The notes below the pieces were generated by a model. The model saw only the letters and a list, made by a program, of their open reading frames with translations, did not search any database and was not told the DNA's origin. A program made the position numbers and the translations under genes. From NCBI GenBank assembly GCA_033026295.1, contig CM065186.1, positions 20,409,172 to 20,473,171 of the forward strand: a stretch of DNA of 64,000 nucleotides, in the 5' to 3' direction. The DNA is from Channa striata (lineage: Eukaryota; Chordata; Actinopteri; Anabantiformes; Channidae). Position 1 is the stretch's first letter; each line of letters begins with the position of its first letter. Positions 50,901 to 62,999 of the stretch are shown piece after piece.

Positions 50901-52620
50901 GGTACACAGTAACAAATAGAAGTGGATTTTGAGTTTTCCAAATTGGGTGTGAAAGGCTCAGAGTAAGACTCTCAAATGAGTTATAACTATGTTTAGGTCT
51001 AGGGTTTATTGTTAAGCTTGAGTGATAGATTGCTGCTACTCCTCCACCTCGGCCTGAGTTTCTAGGAACAAGATAGTTAATATGACTTGGGGGGGGTCGA
51101 CTCATTTAAACTAACATAATCTTCCTTCTGCAACCAGGTTTCAGTGAGACAAAATAAATCGAATTGATGATTGCTAATCAAGTCATTTACTAACAGAGAT
51201 TTAGATGAGAGAGATCTGATATTTAATAATCCAAAATGTAATTTTTGTTTTAGTTTTTTGTTCAGTAAGAGGAGCAGTCCTGATTTTTATTAAGTTATTA
51301 TGATTAACTGCTCTTGTGATCATTTTTAGTTTTTAAAATTTAGTTAATCGGGGAACAGACACAGTTTCTATAGGAATGTGGGTGTTGTGGGGGGGTGACG
51401 GCAGTAAGGATACTGCAGAGAGGCGTGTAGGACTGGATCTCTGCATCCTAGGCTCAACTCTGGATTGTCAATCTTTTGGTTGTTTAATAAAGTCTGCCAT
51501 ATTTTTTGATAAGACAGAGGCACCATCAAAAGTAAAAAAATGCCATCTCTCCTGATAAGCCTAGGTTTTCCCCAAAAACTTTTCCAATTGTCTATGTAGC
51601 CCACATCGTTTGCTGGACACCACCTAGACAGCCAGTGGTTGAATGACGACAATGACGACGGCTATACATGTTGTCACTGATCACATTTGGCAGGGGTCCA
51701 GAGAAAACTACGGGGTCCGACATTGTCTTTGCAAAGTTACACACCGATTCAATATTCGTTTTAGTGACCTCCGATTTGTGTAATCGGGCGTCATTTATTC
51801 CTGCATGAATGATAATCTTACTGTATCTACGTTTATCCTTAGACAGGAGTTTCAAATATGATTCGATGTCGCCCGCTCTGGCCCCAGGGTAACATTGGAC
51901 TATGGCCGCTGGCGTCTCTAAGTTCACGTTTCTGACTATGGAGTCGCCAATTACCAGAGTTCGTTCCTCAGCGGGTGTGTCGCTGAGTGGGGAAAAACGA
52001 TTAGAAACGTGAACCGGCTGGTGGTGAACCTCGGGCATCTGTTTAGCATTAGATCTCTTACGAACGGTCACCCAGCCGGCCTGGCTTCCCAGCTGCTTGG
52101 GTACTGCTGGGGAACAGCTAACAGTGGCTATGCTAGGTTGGTCCGCACCAGCTACCGGGGCCTGACTAGCTGGATTGTTTGTCATGGTGCGGAGCCGAGC
52201 TTCCAATTCAGAGAGCCTCGCCTCCAAAGCTGCAATAACCTTACACTTATTACAAGTACCGTTATCACTAAAGGAGGCAGAGGAAAAACTCCACATGTGG
52301 CAGACAGAGCAAGTCAGAGGAGAGACAGAAGGAGACGGAGAAGCCATTGCTAGGTGCTAGGCTAATGAAGCTAGATCGATTAAGTTTAGTTAGCGTTAGC
52401 TAGTTTGTTTAGTTATTTCAGGAGAGCAGGTGTTTGCGTAAACAAATCTTATGCCCAAAGTGATAGTTTATGTACAGAGAAATCACAAATTTAGAAAACA
52501 AGAGCTACGATTAACCAGTGAACAATCCTTCGGCAGAGACCTGAAACAGTGTGAAGAAACAAGAAGTGACACAATACGCTTACCGCAGGAGGACGTAACT
52601 GACTTTCTATGAGAAGACCG
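47925..52620 (-). mobile_element. CR1/L2-group LINE with esterase-type ORF1
   Basis: It reads 5' to 3' on the - strand. ORF1 is at 52347-51592 and its continuation. Endonuclease pieces are at 51105-50821 (SGRGGGVAAIYHSSL; PLLFVTVYRPP) and 50821-50546 (MGDFNIHVDADSN; HTLDLVLAYG). Reverse transcriptase pieces are at 50076-49639 (YVPKAYKVAVIKPLL) and 49632-49321 (FQSGFRVHHSTETALIKVTN; LLDLSAAFDTIDH). The C-terminal part is at 49279-48725 (VTSRLDYCNSLLSGCPSNSL; HHISPSL-type motif). The 3' UTR at 48700-47930 ends in an aattc tail. The catalytic YADD part is missing near 49300, and stops and frameshifts occur throughout, so it is inactive. It matches the fragments at 5645, 20070 and 53400. Confidence 0.92.
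51592..52347 (-). CDS. LINE ORF1 protein with SGNH esterase-like domain (truncated by frameshift)
   Basis: This 251-codon frame opens with paired cysteines (CSVCHMW ... CNKCKVI), suggesting a zinc-binding knuckle. A short coiled coil follows (ALEARLSELEARLRTM), then an esterase/GDSL-like region with LVIGDSIVRNV (block I Ser) and IIHAGINDARL (block III GxND). The next frame, 51652-51368, continues it with SRWCPANDVGYIDNWKSFWG and RLIRRDGI, where the D-x-x-H block would lie; the His there is not seen. Esterase ORF1s are known from CR1/L2-clade LINEs and are thought to help RNP or membrane interactions. It belongs to the element at 47925-52620 and is not a host gene. Confidence 0.8.
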   Translation of the reverse strand: MASPSPSVSPLTCSVCHMWSFSSASFSDNGTCNKCKVIAALEARLSELEARLRTMTNNPASQAPVAGADQPSIATVSCSPAVPKQLGSQAGWVTVRKRSNAKQMPEVHHQPVHVSNRFSPLSDTPAEERTLVIGDSIVRNVNLETPAAIVQCYPGARAGDIESYLKLLSKDKRRYSKIIIHAGINDARLHKSEVTKTNIESVCNFAKTMSDPVVFSGPLPNVISDNMYSRRHCRHSTTGCLGGVQQTMWAT

Positions 52621-53395
52621 GAGACCGGAGAACTGTCCAGGGTATCCCCTGCCAGTGACTACTGGGATAGGCTTATTTTAGCAAATCTGTAAATGGTCAC
52701 AGAGTTCCATGTGTGTTATTTTGTGCATGTGTTTTGCTAATACTTTTATATGTTATATAAAACACATAAAATGTACCGACGGGCAGAATTTAACCAGTAA
52801 GCGGATTACTGATGGAGTGTCTAGTGAAAGCTAGTGTAGTAGACACTGAAAGTGAGTGTGATTACAGGCTTTACAAAAGTACTGTGGTGAAGCAATACTT
52901 CATTTAATACTGCTGAACTGTATCAACAGAAATTATATTTGTTAGTTATCACATATGCATTTGCGGGCTGTGAAACGGAATTGGTGTTAATAGGAACACA
53001 TTAAATCGAGCAACTGTGAACAAGGGAAATGTGTATGGAGAATACAAAACAAGAGAGTGTAAAAAGGACAATATCAGCTTGTTTGATAAAGACAGAGAAC
53101 AGATACAACTAACGTCTCCTGTCTCGACTTTTTCCCGAAACAGACACATAATCTGCTGACATGTCACTATTGCTTGAGGCCTGTAACACTTTTTGAGGGT
53201 TTAGTAACTTTAAAATGTGTTTGTATCCTGTTTTTGTTTCCAGTAAATGTTACTGCCACCAACCCATAACCCCTAACAAAATACTGTGCATGCCATGTGA
53301 AATTCATTATCACAGAAAACCCCCATTATTCAAAACCAACCACAGAATTATAGTTCTAATTATACACCACAAGGGTGCAGTCTAGCAGCGTGCCA
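52621..53395. other. Unassigned sequence, no gene seen
   Basis: Nothing coding was recognised. 'ccagggtatcccctgcc' near 52638 resembles a scrap of the repeat at 1255-1515. The segment at 53091-53146 partly duplicates 47518-47582. Confidence 0.4.
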
Positions 53396-54035
53396 GAGAG
53401 CCCCTGAGCTGGCTCCCTTCCCCTCCTGATTCCTGCATCTAGATTTGGGGGGCAGACACCTTCTTTTAAGACTAGACTTAAAACCTTTCTTTTTGATACA
53501 GCTTATAGTTAAAGCTGCTCAGTCAACCTGAGCTAGCCCTTAGTTATGATATAGGTTTAGACTGGAGCTCCCCTCCTCCTTCTTATATCTATACATTAAT
53601 ATGTCACCACTGTATGACATTAATTCTGTGTCTTTTTTGTCCCGTAGTCGTCTTTCTCCCTCTCTTTCTCCCTCTCTCTGTCCCTGTCTTCAGGTGTCCC
53701 CGGATTTGGTGCTGTGTGTCCTCCATTGTGCAGCTACTGGTCCTACTAACCTGCCCAATGTTTTGTTGTTGCTTTTGTTGCTCTGTTCTTTTCTCTCTCC
53801 ACTTTCCACTCAGCCCAACCGGTCAAGGCAGATGTCCGTCCACCCTGAGCCTGGTTCTGCTGGAGGTTTCTTCCGCTAAAGGGAGTTTTTCCTCTCCACT
53901 GTTGCCTATGGCTGCTCAATGGGGATTTGTTGGGTTTTCTTTCAATGTCTGTATAGTCTGGACTTTATTGTGTGCCTTCATATGACTTTGTTGTAAATTG
54001 GCAACATATAAATAAAGTTGAATTGAATTGGGTAA
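53395..54035 (+). mobile_element. Solo 3' end of an L2-like LINE
   Basis: Starting in the last codons of ORF2 (KTRLKTFLFDTAYS and stop at about 53468-53511), it runs through the 3' UTR with 'accggtcaaggcagatgtcc' and 'cagcccaa' to the tail 'aataaagttgaattgaattg'. It is the inverted counterpart of 47925-48340. It is 5' truncated, as expected from incomplete reverse transcription. Confidence 0.9.
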
Positions 54036-54299
54036 TTGAATCCTGTCCTGGTGAAAAGCATCAGCAATGGGAAGCGTCCAGTGTATTTACAACCTTATGT
54101 TCTGTTAACCAGTTGTTGCAGCCACAGATCCACCCTGAAAGAATTGATGCACTCTCTTTAAAAAGTGAATCAACAGCCAGAGAAGCTGCAGCCTGAGACG
54201 TGTGAGGCTGGTATGAGAGCTTCCTTCTCTTTGCCTCTGATGTGTTGTTGCAGGCAAATATCTGGCAACAGCTCACCTAGCCCGCCTGTTCTTGCCTTT

Positions 54300-55190
54300 C
54301 ATTTTTTAATCAGTGTCTTTGCTATTTAGCTACTCCCTCTTTACTCCCTGCTGGTTTGTCTCTTCTCCTCTGTCTGCCTGTCTATGATTCTTTTTTCTAT
54401 ATCCTGTTGTCTGCATTAGTCCGACCTATCCTCACGTCTGTCTGTATCAGAATCTGCTTGTCACCTGTTGCATTCTTGTTTGTCTGTCTGCTATTGTTTT
54501 GTCACTTACCTCATCCCTCTCCCAGCTGATCACTGCCATTTTCTGAATCTCCGTTCTCTGTGCTTCCACACCTGTTTTACCTGGACTCTAAGCTCACCCC
54601 CTTCCACGCTCTTGGGTCACTCTTGTGTTTGCTGGTTTTCAACCGTCACCTGGTAGTGTGATTTTGCATTTTATGTTGATTAACAACCCAATTTCCTGGT
54701 CCCTGTCTTTATCCACTGTCCACTGCCCCTTGGTTTTTCCCCCTTGCAGACTTTTTGTGAATTTCATGCCTAGAACTGTCATCTCTATTCAGCAATTTAT
54801 CTTGTTATCACTTGTTTTACCTGTTCTTCACACCACCTTCTTCTTTTCAATTGACCCTCACCTGTTACCTGTAGCATCAATTGTATTCACCTTATAATAT
54901 TTTGTTTTTTTGCCATCTTGTTTCACCGATTGAAGTATTACTTATTAGATTCTGTAGCTTTACTTGTATATGCAACCACTTATTGTTTTACTTATTTAGA
55001 CAGTGTTTCTACATTTGGACACCACCAAAATGTGTTAGTTACTCGTTTTTAATTCTACCTGTCTGTCAGTTTGTCTGCCTGCCTGTTTATTCTGACTGTC
55101 AGCTGTCAGACACTTTCTGCCCTATCTCTTATCTCAAGTTTTGGGTCCAATGTTAATCCCTGGCAAAGATGACACTACACCTATTAGATT
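54300..55190 (+). repeat. C/T-rich non-coding stretch, possible retroelement UTR
   Basis: About 0.9 kb of strongly pyrimidine-biased sequence with 'tgtctgcctgtct', 'ctgtctgtcagtttgtctgc' and similar words. No protein homology is readable. It resembles in style the stretch at 63000-63720. The assignment to a retroelement is a guess. Confidence 0.35.
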
Positions 55191-55194
55191 TAGT

Positions 55195-55225
55195 GTAAGA
55201 TAAGATAAGATAAGATAAGATGAGA
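55195..55225. repeat. (GATAA)n LINE tail
   Basis: Five to six tandem aagat/gataa units form the 3' tail of the Rex1-like element. Confidence 0.9.
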
Positions 55226-57560
55226 TAAGACTTTATTAATCCCAAAGTGGGGAAATTCTTGTGTTTTAGCAGCCATAGACAAAGAACACAGAATCTGCAC
55301 AGAACAATGTACATTTTTCGATCCACTTAAAAGGCATTTAAAAATTAAGGATAATCTGAAATATATACATATTAACATTGGAATATGTAACAGATAAGTA
55401 TTGCACTTCTGGTTTAATGGACAAAAAGTAAAAATATATTAAAATTGCACATTGTGTGTCACTGCAGTGACACATTATATAGTCTGATGGCTGTGGGGAG
55501 GAATGATCGACCGTAGCGCTCCTTCCTGCACTGGGGGTGTAACAGTCTAGTGCTGAAGGAGCTGCTCAGAGCCTCCACAGTGAGGTGCAGGGGGTGGGAG
55601 GGGTTTTCCATGATGGATGTTAGTTTGGCCAACATCCTTCTGTCCGCCACCTCCTCGATGGAGTCCAATGTGCAGCCTAGGACAGAGCCGGCTCTCTTAA
55701 CCAGCTTATTAAGTCTCTTCCTGTCTCTGTCCGTGCTGCTCCCAGCCCAGCACACAACACCATAGAGGACTGCCGAGGCCACCACAGTGTCGTAAAATGT
55801 CCGTAACAGCTCCCTGCACACACCAAAGGACCTCAGTCTCCTCAGCAGGTGGAGGCGACTCTGGCCCTTTCTGTACAGAGAGTCTGTATTGGTTGCTCAT
55901 GTTTCCAGTCCAGTTTTTTGTTTAGGTGCACACCCAGGTATTTAAAGGTGTCCACAACTTCAATGTCTGAGTCCTGGATGTTCCCCGGTGTGTGTGGTGG
56001 AGGGTTTCGTGCTGCAGACTACCACATCCGACACACAGTCGCTCAGCCTCACGAACTGTGGCCTGTCCGTGAAGTAGTTGACGGTCCAGGCAGCTAGATG
56101 TTGGTTCACGCCTGCTACCTCCAGCTTCCCCCAAAGCAGTGATGGCTGGATGGTGTTGAAAGCACAAGAGAAGTCAAAGAACATGACCCTTACAGTACTC
56201 CCAGGAGACTCCAGGTGAGACAAGGCCCGGTGCTGCAGGTAGATGATGGAGTCATCCACCCCGATACCAGGTCGGCAAACTGCAGCGGGTCCAGTGCTGA
56301 GCTCACCTGAGTGCGGAGGTAGCCGAGGATGATCCTCTTCATAGCCTTCATCAGCTGGGAGGTTAAGGCGACAGGTCTGTAGTGGTTCGGCTCCTTGGGA
56401 TGTGGTACTTTCGGAACCGGAACCAGACAGGAAGTCCGCCAAAGCACTGGTACTTTCTCCAGTCTAAGGCGCAGGTTGAATAGTGACAGAACAACCTCAC
56501 AGAGCTGGTCTGCACACTCCCTGAGGAGCCTGGAGCTGATGTTGTCAGGACCTGTGGCCTTCCTGGCCTTAGTCTTCCTTAACTCTCTCCTAATCTGGTC
56601 CACAGTGAGGCAGAGGGGGGTGGGCGGTGACTGGTCTGGAGCTGTGGGTTGTTGGGAGCTCTCTGTGACAGTGGGAGGAGGGGCAGAGTGGTCTGCATGG
56701 AGCTGAGGTGTGAAGAGGGGGCCGTGTGAGTAGGGGCTTGAGACTGGGCAGAATCAAATCTGTTAAAGAACAGATTTAATTAATTTGCCCAGGTCTGGTC
56801 ACCCGTGGCCTGTCGACCATCCCCACCCTCACCGTGGCCTGAGATGTGTTTCAGTCCTCTCCACACCTCACGGACGTTGTTCTGCTCCAGACGATGCTCC
56901 AGCTTCTTCCTGTAGCTGTCCTTGCATCTCCTGATTTTGTATTTTAATTCCCACTGCACTCTGCCCAGCTCCTCCGTTTCCCCAGAGAGAAAGGCCCTCT
57001 TCTTCTCATTCAGCAGGGCCTTCAGCTCAGGGCTCACCCAGGGCTTGTTGTTGGGAAAACACAGTACTGTCTTGGATGGCACGGTGTTTTCCACACAGAC
57101 GTTTATATAGTCTGTGACACAGTGTGTGAGACTGTCGATGTCCTCCCCATGTGGACTACGAAGAATATCCCAGTCTGTGATGTTAAAACAGTCCCTCAGC
57201 TGTTCACTTGCCTCCTCTGTCCAGATCTTCACTGTTTTCACCTGTGGTGACTGTTTTTTCACCACCGGAGTGTAACCAGGAGACAGAGCGACGAAATTAT
57301 AGTCAGAGCGGCCTGGGGGGAGTAGGGCGGAGGTATATGCATTCATGACATTAGCATATAGTAGGTCCAGAGTTTTATTGTCCCTTGTGTGGCAGTTAAC
57401 GTACTGGGTGAAGTGAGGGAGGGTGGCAGAGAGGGGGAGGCATGATTAAAGTCCTCAGTGGTGAGGATCAGGGCCTGTGAGTGTGTGTCTGCAGCTGAGA
57501 CACGGTTCCTGTGCACGCACTCACACACGTAAGAGGACTTTACCATGATACCCAAGAGGT
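55195..57560 (-). mobile_element. Rex1-like LINE, 5' truncated
   Basis: On the - strand: end of the endonuclease (57555-57343, EDFNHASPSLPPSLTSPST), linker (57346-56780: FPNNKPWVSPELKALLNEKK; YRKKLEHRLEQNNVREVWRG), reverse transcriptase start (56603-56190: KARKATGPDNISSRLLRECA; PNHYRPVALTSQLMKAMKRI), core (56442-55960: VMFFDFSCAFNTIQPSLLWG) and C-terminal part (55821-55459: RLNKLVKRAGSVLGCTLDSI; MENPSHPLHLTVEALSSSFS). The 3' tail is a gataa tandem at 55195-55225 next to 'agactttattaatccc'. Frameshifts separate the blocks. FSCAFNT corresponds to the Rex1 FSSAFNT primer site. Confidence 0.88.
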
Positions 57561-57830
57561 TAAAGAAAACTGATTATTGGAAAGTCAAATCAAATGCCTA
57601 AAAGTTACACACAGGCAAGAGGGCACCTTTTAATAGATCTGCCCTAACATTATCATTAGGGTTGTTTTTTGTGTGTTGTGTCCTGACAACTGACAGGTGA
57701 GACCAGCTCCTATCTGACCAAACACAAGTGCTTTTTGACATCCAACACAGCAGTAAAGGTTGAAGGAAACGCCAAATGGGTGCATGCAAGTTACTGAAAG
57801 TGCCAGAGCTGCACACAGATTTATTACCCA

Positions 57831-57868
<38 letters not shown>

Positions 57869-57888
57869 ACACACACACACACACACAA
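57831..57888. repeat. (CA)n microsatellite
   Basis: A CA run of about 58 bp with a single interruption. The poly-Cys-Val or poly-Thr-His frames across it are artefacts. Confidence 0.98.
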
Positions 57889-58109
57889 TGATAATAGAGT
57901 GGGGCAGCATTGTCCACACAGCTGTGGGTTAGAGCCTTCAAGCCTCACAAGAGGGATGGAACCATGAACACATCAACATCATAGATTTGATCGTTATGGA
58001 TGGAGGGATGACAGGAGTCTCAGGTAACAGTAATTTCTTTGGGGTATCACTACCATGGTGGGGTACTATAAATCACTCTCGTGGAATTTGGCTATAACAC
58101 TGGAAAATG

Positions 58110-58375
58110 TTACGGCACTTCACAGGTGGCGCAGTAGGTCATCCACCATTTTTACAGTTGTTGGTTTAATCCAAGTGTCCTTAAGCAAGACACTAAAGAC
58201 ACTGAACTTAGTTGCTCCCGGTGAGCGTCAGCCAGCTGCATAGCAGCTCCCCCATCAGTGTATGAATGTGTGTGTGATTGTGTGTATGAATGGGTAGATA
58301 AAGCAGTGTAAAGCGCTTTGAGGACCAACAGGTAGAAAAGAGTAATATAAGTGCAGACCATTTACCATTTGAACG
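58110..58375 (+). repeat. Short fish interspersed element
   Basis: Shared words in order: 'ccttaagcaagacactaaa', 'gttgctcccggtgagcgtc', 'gccagctgcatagcagctcc', 'gtgtaaagcgctttgagga', 'ccaacaggtagaaaag' and 'accatttaccattt'. Partial copies are at 26575, 60740, 61045 and (inverted) 62540. It has no coding capacity and is likely a SINE or a LINE-tail derivative. Confidence 0.75.
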
Positions 58376-59189
58376 CTTTACAGTTTGTGCCAAATGCTGA
58401 ATCGTAAGAGAGGTTTAGACTATCTTCTGGTTGCTGAGGATGGACTCTATCATGTTCACTTAATATTGAGTGGATCCCTTCCTTTGTTGATGAGTATATT
58501 TTGTGGAATGTTATTGGTAATTTAGATTATGTCCAGTATCATTTATTCATCATTTATCATTCATTATCATTCATCATTTATTTCACTAAGATGGTGAATC
58601 ATTGTTCTTTTTACACAGTTATGAGATTAGAGAGCTAAGTTGGAATTTATCAACTTTATGTAAACATGCGGCCCATGTCCCTTCCACATCCTAATCTAAA
58701 GTCTACACCCTTTCATTCAGTATTTTTTCAGTATAAGTAGTTTTACAAAACTGTAAATGTGTAACATTAACAATGCAACCCTGCACACAACCATTTATAA
58801 ACAATTATTTTTGTACATAAATGTGACTTAAAAGTAAATAGGAAAATGTATCACAGTTATGCAGCCTGCCAGTAATTACATATTTAATCATTTAATTTAT
58901 TGCCGTTTTAAATAATATTTTAATAAGTCAACTGTCATTTATTCACAAAACGACAAAGCCATATATGAAGAAAAGTATTAAACATGTCAGGTAAGTTTAG
59001 CTTTAATATTATAAAATATACATTTTGAATTCGATTTACATGGTTGGGGATTTTTTTTCTGGGAAGGGGCAAGCCTAGGGGTTCGGGGAACCCCAGATTG
59101 TTTACAGTGTCTGGCTTTGTCCCTGACATGGGACAAGAAAGGGATAAGAAAGGGATATGTTATCACTACAGAGAGGTTAGAAATAACTA

Positions 59190-59765
59190 CTACTACTTCT
59201 CTTTGGGCTTTTCCCATCAGGGGTCGTCACAGCGAATCATCCTTTTCCACTTCACTCTATCCTGGGCATCTTCCACTCTGACACCAGCTAACCTCATGTC
59301 CTCTGTTAGAACATCCATATATCTCCTCTTTGGTCGTCCTCTCGAACATCTTCATCTCTGCTGCTTCCATCTCTGCCTCTTGTCTCTTTCTCACTGCTAC
59401 TGTCTCTAACCCATAGAGCAGAGCTGGTCTCACACCTGTCTTGTCACACAACACTCCTGACACTTTCCTCCACTCACTCCAACCCGCCTGCACTCGCCTC
59501 TTCACCTCTTTTCCACACTCCCCATCACACTGAACTGTTGACCCCAAGTACTTAAACTCCTGCACCTTCTTCACCTCAGCCCCCTGTAACCTCACTCTTC
59601 TGCCTTGCTCCCTCTCGTTTACACACATGTATTCCGTTTTGCTACGACTGACTTTCATGCCTCTTCTTTCCAGAGCAAATCTCCACCTCTCCAGCTGTTC
59701 CTCCACCTGCTCTCTACTCTCACTGCAAATCACAATGTCATCTGCAAACACCATTGTCCAGGCAG
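59190..59765 (-). mobile_element. RTE-clade LINE 3' fragment with internal deletion
   Basis: The 165-codon - strand frame 59754-59257 reads MVFADDIVICSESREQVEEQ (FADD catalytic motif), RRGMKVSRSKTEYMCVNERE and VQEFKYLGSTVQCDGECGKE, then RPALLYGLETVAVRKRQEAE. Part of the region between GVLCDKTG and VRPALLYG is deleted relative to the pattern I know. Upstream reverse transcriptase is absent. The low-coordinate end has 'cccatcaggggtcgtcaca', typical of the family's 3' region. Confidence 0.9.
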
Positions 59766-60439
59766 AAAAACGTGAATTTACTACAAAAAATGCAAATAAA
59801 TAGCAATATAACTAATAACAGAAATAACTACAAAGAAAGACAAAATAAAAAAAACTTAAAAGACAAGCAGAATGCCTACAAGAGACACTGGGATGCTAGC
59901 CTGTGAGCTTGGTGCCTCAGATGTCCTGCCAACGTGTTTATGATGTTTATGACAGTGTCAGCAGTGACTATGATTTTCTAAATATCACACAAACACACAC
60001 ACACACATCCCTCCACTGTTGTGTGTGCACCGACATGAATAAAATGGCAGTTGTCCCCATTAACTTGCACTTAATACATTGACAATAATGTCAGTGAAAA
60101 CATGTTTCTAGAATTGTTTCTTATCAAAACCTCATCACAATTGTCAACCTGGAGAAGTGTTGACGAAATTGTCGTCAACCCTGTTCTCTGTTCTTGAAAT
60201 GTGTCCAGAAATTCAATGGATTTCACCTTTGGCAAATTTAACTGATTGAACATAGTTATAAAGGTATAGGCCAGTGTATGTGAGCCCCCCTCCCTTACAA
60301 AATTTAAAAGTGCAAAATTAAGTTTCAGTGCTGAAAAGGTTTTCCAAGCAAGGTTAAAAAAAGCTGAACTGTTTTTGCTGAAATACCTGAAACTTTTTAT
60401 AAAAATGTAAAAAAGCTCAAATTTGCAAAAAAGTGAGAA

Positions 60440-60675
60440 ATAAGCTGAATTTAAATTTAGCAGATGCTTTTATCCGGAGCGACTTACAGAGTAATTTAGT
60501 CCACACATACACAATGGCGATGCCTGCCACACAGGGTGCTCATCTGGCCCACTGGGAACAACTAGGGGTTTTAAGTGTCTTGCCCAAGGACACTTTGACA
60601 TGCAGCAAGCAGAGACTGGGGATTGAACCACTGACCTTGTGGCCCACGGATGACTGCCTCAATAACTGAGCTACA
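60440..60675 (+). repeat. Short interspersed repeat (agatgcttttatccggagcgacttaca type)
   Basis: It starts with 'gcagatgcttttatccggag' and 'cgacttacag', a common fish repeat head, and ends with 'gattgaaccactgaccttg' and 'actgagctacata'. It has no coding capacity. Confidence 0.65.
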
Positions 60676-60739
60676 TAAATTGAAGCCTAAATTTGGCCTA
60701 AAATCCTACAGTTGTCCTTGGCTCCTGAAAGCAGTAAAC

Positions 60740-61115
60740 CACTACTTAGTTGCTCCTGGTGTTGGCCAGCTGCATAGCAGCTCACACATTGCGTGTAAAC
60801 GGGTAAATAAGAAGCAGTGTGAAGTACTTTGAGCACCAACAGGTGCTATATATGTGCAGATCATTTGCCTCAAATAGCTATAAGATGAAATAGTTGCAAG
60901 ATCATGGAAAATGGAAATATAATAGCTGAGTGTAAAATTTAAGTCAAACACCTGAAGAATAGCAAATTACTATTTATTTTACAAAATAATCATTTTAAAG
61001 TTGAAATCTCAGTAGGTCAAAGTATGCAGAATGGTTTACATCTTAAAGCGCTGTAAAGCGCTTTGAGTACCACCAGGTAGAACAAGCGCTATATAAGTGC
61101 AGACCATTTACCATT
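60740..61115 (+). repeat. Two partial copies of the 58110 short element
   Basis: Copy one (about 60740-60870) has 'gttgctcctggtgttggcca', 'gctgcatagcagctc' and 'gagcaccaacagg'. Copy two (about 61045-61115) has 'aaagcgctttgagtaccacc', 'aagcgctatataagtgcaga' and 'ccatttaccattt'. They lie about 170 bases apart in the same orientation. Confidence 0.7.
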
Positions 61116-62535
61116 TAATTCAGAGAAAGGTGATTTTAACAATTGTCCACTCACCTGACTACTGTAAAAATTTGAAAAAAGCTCAATATAAATAAGATGC
61201 CTTGGAGAAGCTGAACACTTTGGTAGCTGAAGGATTTTTTAACATTATTTAAAGTCTAAAAGTATTTTAACAGGCGAGTAATAATGAAACAGGGCATGAA
61301 TTAGTTGTCATCATTCAGATGTGTACGGTATTCTTCTGTCTCTGTCTAGTTGTATTTTGAAAACCACTTCCTGTAAGCCCTCAGGGTTTTTAAATTTGAC
61401 AACCCACTTGAGGACCTCCCGGATTTTTTGACTTTTTTAATTGTAATACACTGACATTTGTCAGTTAACAGAGCAAAAACAGTATAATAACGAGTAGTGA
61501 AAATGCTGAATCATGTTTTGGGGGGGTTATATTTGATACACAGTGATTGTTCCATAGAGCTGAGAGAGAGCGGGGGTGGGTGGGGAGGACACACTCAGCT
61601 TCAGTTTGTTTGTGTTGTAGACATATTTATGGCAGAAATGGTTCAAATTATTTCCTCAGAAAGAGTGCAATAAACGAAAAACTACTTTATGTGAAGAAAT
61701 TCCAAACAATTAAGCCACGATCAGGACCCCCATTTCAGAACCCCCTAACAATGCTTTTAATGGGGTCTTGGTTGGCACTGTCTGTGCTTTTGGCCAGTTT
61801 CTTCAAAAAACATAGTTCTCATCGCATTGAGAAGCACATTTCATAAAAGCTAAATTTGTCTGTGAAAGCTAAAAACTGACAGAGCAGAAGAGAAAAACTG
61901 AGGAAAAAGGTTTATGATCAGAAGAGCTGAAGCCAGAGAGTATATGATGTCAACGAGTCTGTGGAAGAGACCAGACATCTTATTAAGACCTTCACATTAA
62001 TATTCTGTTGTGAGGAATGGATTAGGGTAAACAATTTCAAATGCTACTGAGCTCTAGCCTTAATAATTGAGCTGTAATTGACTGTCCAACTCAGGTCAGA
62101 GGTTAGGCCTGACTGTCACTTCTCAAATGGTCAGGGACCACGGTCACTAAAAGGTATTAAATATAAAAGAATATAAAAGAAGGTAACCACCAAGATAACA
62201 CTCAACAAAACAGGTTCAATAGAATATTATGCTACAGTAATGTCACATTACAAGATAGAATATAATAGATGTACTGTGGGGTCAACCTACCTGTGGAATT
62301 GGCTGTTTGAACATACATGGGGTTTTTGATTTATTTTTACACTTATAATAAAAACCTTCATTTAAAAACTGCGTGATGTGTTTACTTGTGTTATCTTTGA
62401 CTAATAATTAAATTAGTTTGATGATCAGACACATTAAAGTGTGACAAAAATCCAAAAAAATAAGAAACCAGTAAGGGGGCAAACACTTTTTCACACCACT
62501 GTACAGTTGATCGATCATGTGTTCGCTTTTTTGTC
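61116..62535. other. AT-rich sequence, no gene seen
   Basis: A 99-codon frame at 61547-61846 has no family resemblance and no splice or start context to support it. Nothing else was recognised. Confidence 0.5.
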
Positions 62536-62539
62536 TTGA

Positions 62540-62790
62540 AAGTGATTTTTACACCTTTCTACCTGTTGGTACTCAAAGCCCTTTACACTGCTTCATATCT
62601 ATGCATTTGCATTCCCACACCAATGGGGGAGCTGTTGACCAACATTTACCAGGACAACTAAGTGGGGCTTCTGTGTCTTGCTCAAGGACAACTTGACACA
62701 AGACCAGGGGAGCTGGGGATTGACCAAACAACTGTAGGATTGGTGGACAACCACACCACCTACCGTGCCACAGTTACCTCCATCTTGATA
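62540..62790 (-). repeat. Inverted copy of the 58110 short element
   Basis: 'ctacctgttggtactcaaag', 'ccctttacactgctt', 'ggggagctgttg' and 'tgtcttgctcaagga' are the complements of the element's words in reverse order. Confidence 0.7.
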
Positions 62791-62999
62791 TCTGACTTTC
62801 AAAAAATGTATCTTATTACCTTCAACACATAAAGCTAAATAGTGACCCTGAGTGATAATCCTCTGAGGGTTTGTAAGTGACACATTTCATTTTATCATTA
62901 AATTTACTGTGGGTATATACTTTACTGTGAATAAGTATCTTCAGATATTTCCACCTATAGCCCTAAAACATTTGCATCAAGCTGCTTTTGAGCTTTAGG

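Noticed and set aside
57598..57967. Frames rich in Cys-Val or Thr-His
   Set aside because: They come from the (CA)n microsatellite.
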